Part shown: positions 15,428-17,658 of the stretch, one piece after another
Numbering within the stretch: position 1 is the first letter of the stretch
Layout: each line of letters starts with the position of its first letter
NCBI GenBank assembly: GCA_047625765.1
Contig: JBLHRE010000024.1
Coordinates: 1-17,658 of the forward strand
DNA length: 17,658 nucleotides
Origin: JBLHRE01 sp047625765
Lineage (GTDB): Bacteria; Bacteroidota; Bacteroidia; Flavobacteriales; JBLHRE01
Direction: 5' to 3'
Program-made: the position numbers and the translations under genes
The notes under the pieces: generated by a model
Told to the model about the DNA's origin: nothing
Seen by the model: only the letters and a program-made list of their open reading frames with translations
The model's database searches: none

Positions 15428-16312
15428 TTAGATTTCCTCCATATTTGGTTCTATATGGATTAAGATATCGGCTAGTTCTGGTATTGTCTCTTGCAGATTG
15501 TCTTTGGTGTTGTGAGCAATGGTATGACCTTCTTTTACCGAAATTTCGGCTGCTACAATTAAGTGTAAATCAACATGGTAAACCATACCAGTTTTACGCA
15601 CAAAGCATTTTTCCGTCCCAATTACACCTTCCGTTTTTTCGGAGACAGAGCGGATTTTTTTCACCACATTGTCATGTAAGTGCTCGTCCATTATTTCTCC
15701 AAGGGCAGGTCTAAAAATTCTGTAGGCATTGTATACGATAATGAGCGAGGCAACAATTGCCGCCCAATCATCAGCAGTTTCGTAGCCAGGGCCAAGAAAA
15801 ACAGCTATTGCCACCCCAATAAATGTTACTGTAGATGTTATCGCATCTGATCTATGGTGCCAAGCATCGGCCATTAATACCGAGCTGTTTGTTTGAACAC
15901 TTTTGCGCTTTATGATTTGATAAAATCCTTCTTTAATTAGGATAATAGCTCCAATAATATACAAGGTAAAGGATTCTGGTTGCGGTTGTGGTTCTGACAA
16001 ATTCTGGATTCCATTCATCATAATTAAAGCAGCAGATACCAATAGGAACCCTACTACAATAAAAGTAAATAATGGTTCTGCTTTTCCATGACCATAAGGA
16101 TGGTTTTCGTCTGCGGGTTTACTGGCATAACGAATTCCAAAGAATACCAACAAAGAGGAAAAGACATCAGAACTTGATTCTATAGCATCGGCTATTAATG
16201 CATCTGAATGGCCCAAAACACCTCCAATACCCTTTGCAATGGCAAGGACTAAATTACCAAACATACTTAGTATGGCTGCACCCTTGGCAATTTTTACTGG
16301 TTTTTTGTGCAT
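15428..16312 (-). CDS. Cation diffusion facilitator (CDF) family transporter
   Basis: This 294-residue inner-membrane protein has about six transmembrane helices (~12-34, 38-60, 80-100, 116-134, 155-175, 178-195) and a cytoplasmic C-terminal domain (~205-294) with a ferredoxin-like fold. CDF proteins export divalent cations by proton exchange. The metal site is seen in helix 5 as H152-xxx-D156 ('DAWHHRSD') and in helix 2 as E45-xxx-D49 ('DAIESSSD'), where most Zn transporters have His or Asp at the first position. The loop 'HPYGHGKAE' (71-79) is the family signature. Zn, Mn, Co or Fe are all possible. It runs toward the RNA methyltransferase gene; an AT-rich region with a palindrome lies upstream. 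Confidence 0.94.
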   Translation of the reverse strand: MHKKPVKIAKGAAILSMFGNLVLAIAKGIGGVLGHSDALIADAIESSSDVFSSLLVFFGIRYASKPADENHPYGHGKAEPLFTFIVVGFLLVSAALIMMNGIQNLSEPQPQPESFTLYIIGAIILIKEGFYQIIKRKSVQTNSSVLMADAWHHRSDAITSTVTFIGVAIAVFLGPGYETADDWAAIVASLIIVYNAYRIFRPALGEIMDEHLHDNVVKKIRSVSEKTEGVIGTEKCFVRKTGMVYHVDLHLIVAAEISVKEGHTIAHNTKDNLQETIPELADILIHIEPNMEEI

Positions 16313-16338
16313 CTTGTTAATTTTTGGAATTCAATTGT

Positions 16339-16348
16339 ATTCGCGAAT
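16339..16348. promoter_or_regulatory. Palindrome upstream of the CDF gene, possible operator
   Basis: ATTCGCGAAT is a perfect 10-bp palindrome, set within outer arms CAATT (16332-16336) and AATTG (16346-16350). It is 27 bp before the CDF start codon, where a metal-responsive repressor could bind. No regulator gene is adjacent. Confidence 0.25.
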
Positions 16349-16434
16349 TGTAAAACTAACTATTTACCTTTTCTAATAATTAAATTTATAGGGCTACTTT
16401 AAATAAGATCCTTAAGCACTGAAAACTAATAGCT

Positions 16435-16683
16435 TAAAGGGTTTGTAAAGGGAGTGATTAAAAAATTAAATATCCCAAAGAATAGAATAAGCTATGTTGC
16501 ATTTATGAGTTGAACACCACAATTGAGCAAAAGGTTTTTAAAGCGAATTTGCTCAGCATAATGTAATACAAGCAAGAATGCTACAAAAAATCGCAATGCA
16601 TTTAATCCCTTAAAATATTTTATCTGTTGGTACATCGACAACGATAATAATACGGCAATCTTTTTTTGTTGGGTAGAAATCAC
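16435..16683 (-). pseudogene. Decayed fragment of an OafA/YrhL-type acyltransferase (acyltransferase_3 family)
   Basis: The minus strand encodes 63 residues ending in a stop at 16492. From residue 17 on ('MYQQIKYFKGLNALRF', then 'AFLLVLHYAEQIRF') it looks like the N-terminus and first transmembrane helix of membrane O-acyltransferases, including the conserved LxxLRF and the following His. Reading through the TAG in the same frame gives 'LILFFGIFNFLIT'. Eleven of these residues line up without gaps with the family's usual 'FFFVLSGFLIT', six identical. A second in-frame stop ends the similarity near 16435. The catalytic helices and the other ~300 residues are absent, so this is a truncated relic, and the gene is not functional. 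A chance small membrane ORF is the alternative. It lies between the racemase-like and CDF genes, in the only long stretch here (16313-16764) without an intact gene. Confidence 0.55.
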
Positions 16684-16736
16684 CCTTAAGCGAGCGAATA
16701 TATAGAATGGGTTTCAAACGGTTATTTAGCCCATCA

Positions 16737-16751
16737 CAGAAGATTCTTCTG
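16737..16751. other. Inverted repeat downstream of the racemase-like gene
   Basis: CAGAAGA and TCTTCTG form 7-bp arms around a single T, 13 bp past the racemase-like stop codon on the minus strand. As RNA it could fold with a ~5-nt loop, but no T-tract follows, so a terminator role is weak. Confidence 0.3.
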
Positions 16752-16764
16752 TCTTGTTGTACAC

Positions 16765-17658
16765 TTATTCAAAGCGTTTGTCAATAAACTTAGAGTTAAG
16801 CAAACGTGCGACAGCCATATAGTTAGGCTTGAATTTTATTTTATCGCCAATGCGGTATTTCTTTTTTCCTTCATCAGTCTTGTTTGTCCCTAAATCCACC
16901 ACAATCATGTCCGATGTAATTCCAACAAAAATAATATCTGTGTCTAAGGCTTCAATATCTTCTTTATCTACATCCAACATTCCAAAATCTAGAATGGCTT
17001 TTACGGATGTTTCTCCAATATCTTTCTGATCAAAATCTGCGGTGTGGCCAATATTCGAATCGCTAATAATTCCTTCCGGAACAATTTTCTTTTCTTCTAA
17101 TTCAATGATGTTGGCAGTAAACTCAAAAGTATCGGTAGATAACTGTTTAAAGGGTTTGTTGTCTAAAGGGCTAACACCAAAAAAAGCAGCTTCACCTACT
17201 CTAAAATGATTGATGTCTTTTGGTATGGCACTTTGTTCTATAAGCGGCAAGGTAATGGAGGTACCACCCGAAATAATTTTCAGATCTTTATTAAATTTGG
17301 CCGAAATCAATTCTTTGTAAAGTGAAAGTTGAAGCAATTTATCGTAAGTAGGTTCTACTCCATACATACACCCAAGGTTCGAGCCAAGTCCAATGACATC
17401 AATATTCGACATCTCAAAAACCTTTTCATAAAATTTCATAATATCAGAACGTTGCACTCCTTCGCGCAATTCGCCCAATTCTACCATTATGATTATTGAA
17501 TGTGTTTTGTCAGCTTTTTTTGCGGCTTTGTTTAAGGCTTGAATGGTGTTAAAAGAGCTGTTTAATGAGATGTCTGCATATTTCACTATTTCATCTGCAT
17601 ACATCTTTGCAGGCGGTTTAATGTAGATGGTACGCATTTCTTGATTCACTTCTTTCAA
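16765..17658 (-). CDS. Alanine/ornithine racemase-like PLP-dependent enzyme, partial (N-terminus beyond window)
   Basis: The frame is open at the right edge of the window, so 297 C-terminal residues are visible and the start is missing; the TTG at the edge is not a real start. The sequence matches the alanine racemase N-terminal-domain superfamily in its ornithine-racemase-like branch: 'KYADISLNSSFNTIQAL' (~26-42), 'IIMVELGELREGV' (~56-68), 'VIGLGSNLGCMYGV' (~88-101) and 'IISGGTSITLPLI' (~128-140), followed by a beta-domain. By family comparison about 80-90 residues are missing, including the PLP-binding lysine, so its presence cannot be checked here. The expected reaction is interconversion of L- and D-amino acids. 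It is followed by a small inverted repeat and the acyltransferase relic. Confidence 0.85.
   Translation of the reverse strand: MKEVNQEMRTIYIKPPAKMYADEIVKYADISLNSSFNTIQALNKAAKKADKTHSIIIMVELGELREGVQRSDIMKFYEKVFEMSNIDVIGLGSNLGCMYGVEPTYDKLLQLSLYKELISAKFNKDLKIISGGTSITLPLIEQSAIPKDINHFRVGEAAFFGVSPLDNKPFKQLSTDTFEFTANIIELEEKKIVPEGIISDSNIGHTADFDQKDIGETSVKAILDFGMLDVDKEDIEALDTDIIFVGITSDMIVVDLGTNKTDEGKKKYRIGDKIKFKPNYMAVARLLNSKFIDKRFE

Noticed and set aside
15441..15460. CCATAT / ATATGG inverted repeat just after the methyltransferase stop, considered as its terminator
   Set aside because: The stem is 6 bp of mostly A-T pairs, no T-tract follows, and it lies in the CDF coding sequence.
15445..15714. 89-codon plus-strand ORF opposite the CDF gene, after the methyltransferase
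   Set aside because: It is a shadow of the CDF C-terminal domain with no recognisable protein features.
1..17658. CRISPR array, insertion sequence, prophage, tRNA or rRNA
   Set aside because: No spaced direct repeats, transposase or integrase motifs, cloverleaf sequences or rRNA-like stretches were seen on either strand.

Overview
The window looks like the chromosome of a member of Bacteroidota, most likely a marine-type Flavobacteriia. The signs are AT-rich DNA, a short primary sigma factor without region 1.1, a secreted protein with a type IX secretion (T9SS) C-terminal sorting domain, a TamL-type lipoprotein, almost no Shine-Dalgarno sites, and promoter candidates of the Bacteroidota type (TTG, about 20 nt, TAnnTTTG). 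Genus cannot be read from the sequence.

Region 1 (1-1991, + strand) is the end of a heavy-metal handling cluster, probably for copper or a related soft metal. It holds the C-terminal tail of an RND-efflux adaptor (DUF3347 type), a periplasmic HMA metallochaperone, an AraC-type regulator whose N-terminus is itself an HMA-like CxxC domain, and a membrane protein made of an HMA domain fused to a MauE/DoxX-like bundle. Together they suggest one-component metal sensing, periplasmic capture and efflux.

Region 2 (2003-5484, + strand) has a large T9SS-exported beta-propeller protein with a His/Asp-rich segment and its own promoter and terminator. It is followed by a Lys1-like (saccharopine dehydrogenase/alanine dehydrogenase superfamily) NAD(P)-dependent enzyme, which ends at a bidirectional terminator.

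Region 3 (5511-14645, - strand) is housekeeping. In transcription order it runs tamL (outer-membrane assembly lipoprotein), fbaB (class I aldolase), accD (acetyl-CoA carboxylase beta), rpsO (S15), pnp (PNPase), rpoD (primary sigma factor), a DUF3332 lipoprotein and rpe (ribulose-phosphate epimerase). Several units have recognisable hairpin terminators and promoter motifs, so this is a set of short transcription units rather than one operon. fbaB and accD are closely coupled.

Region 4 (14669-17658) has a TrmH/SpoU RNA methyltransferase diverging from tamL, then a CDF cation transporter that converges on it with no bases between the stop codons. A 450-bp stretch without an intact gene follows and contains a decayed fragment of an OafA-type acyltransferase. 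The window ends in an alanine/ornithine racemase-like PLP enzyme cut by the right edge.

I see no rRNA, tRNA, CRISPR array, insertion sequence or prophage. The most unusual items are the HMA-AraC fusion regulator and its metal cluster, the His-rich exported propeller, and the acyltransferase pseudogene.
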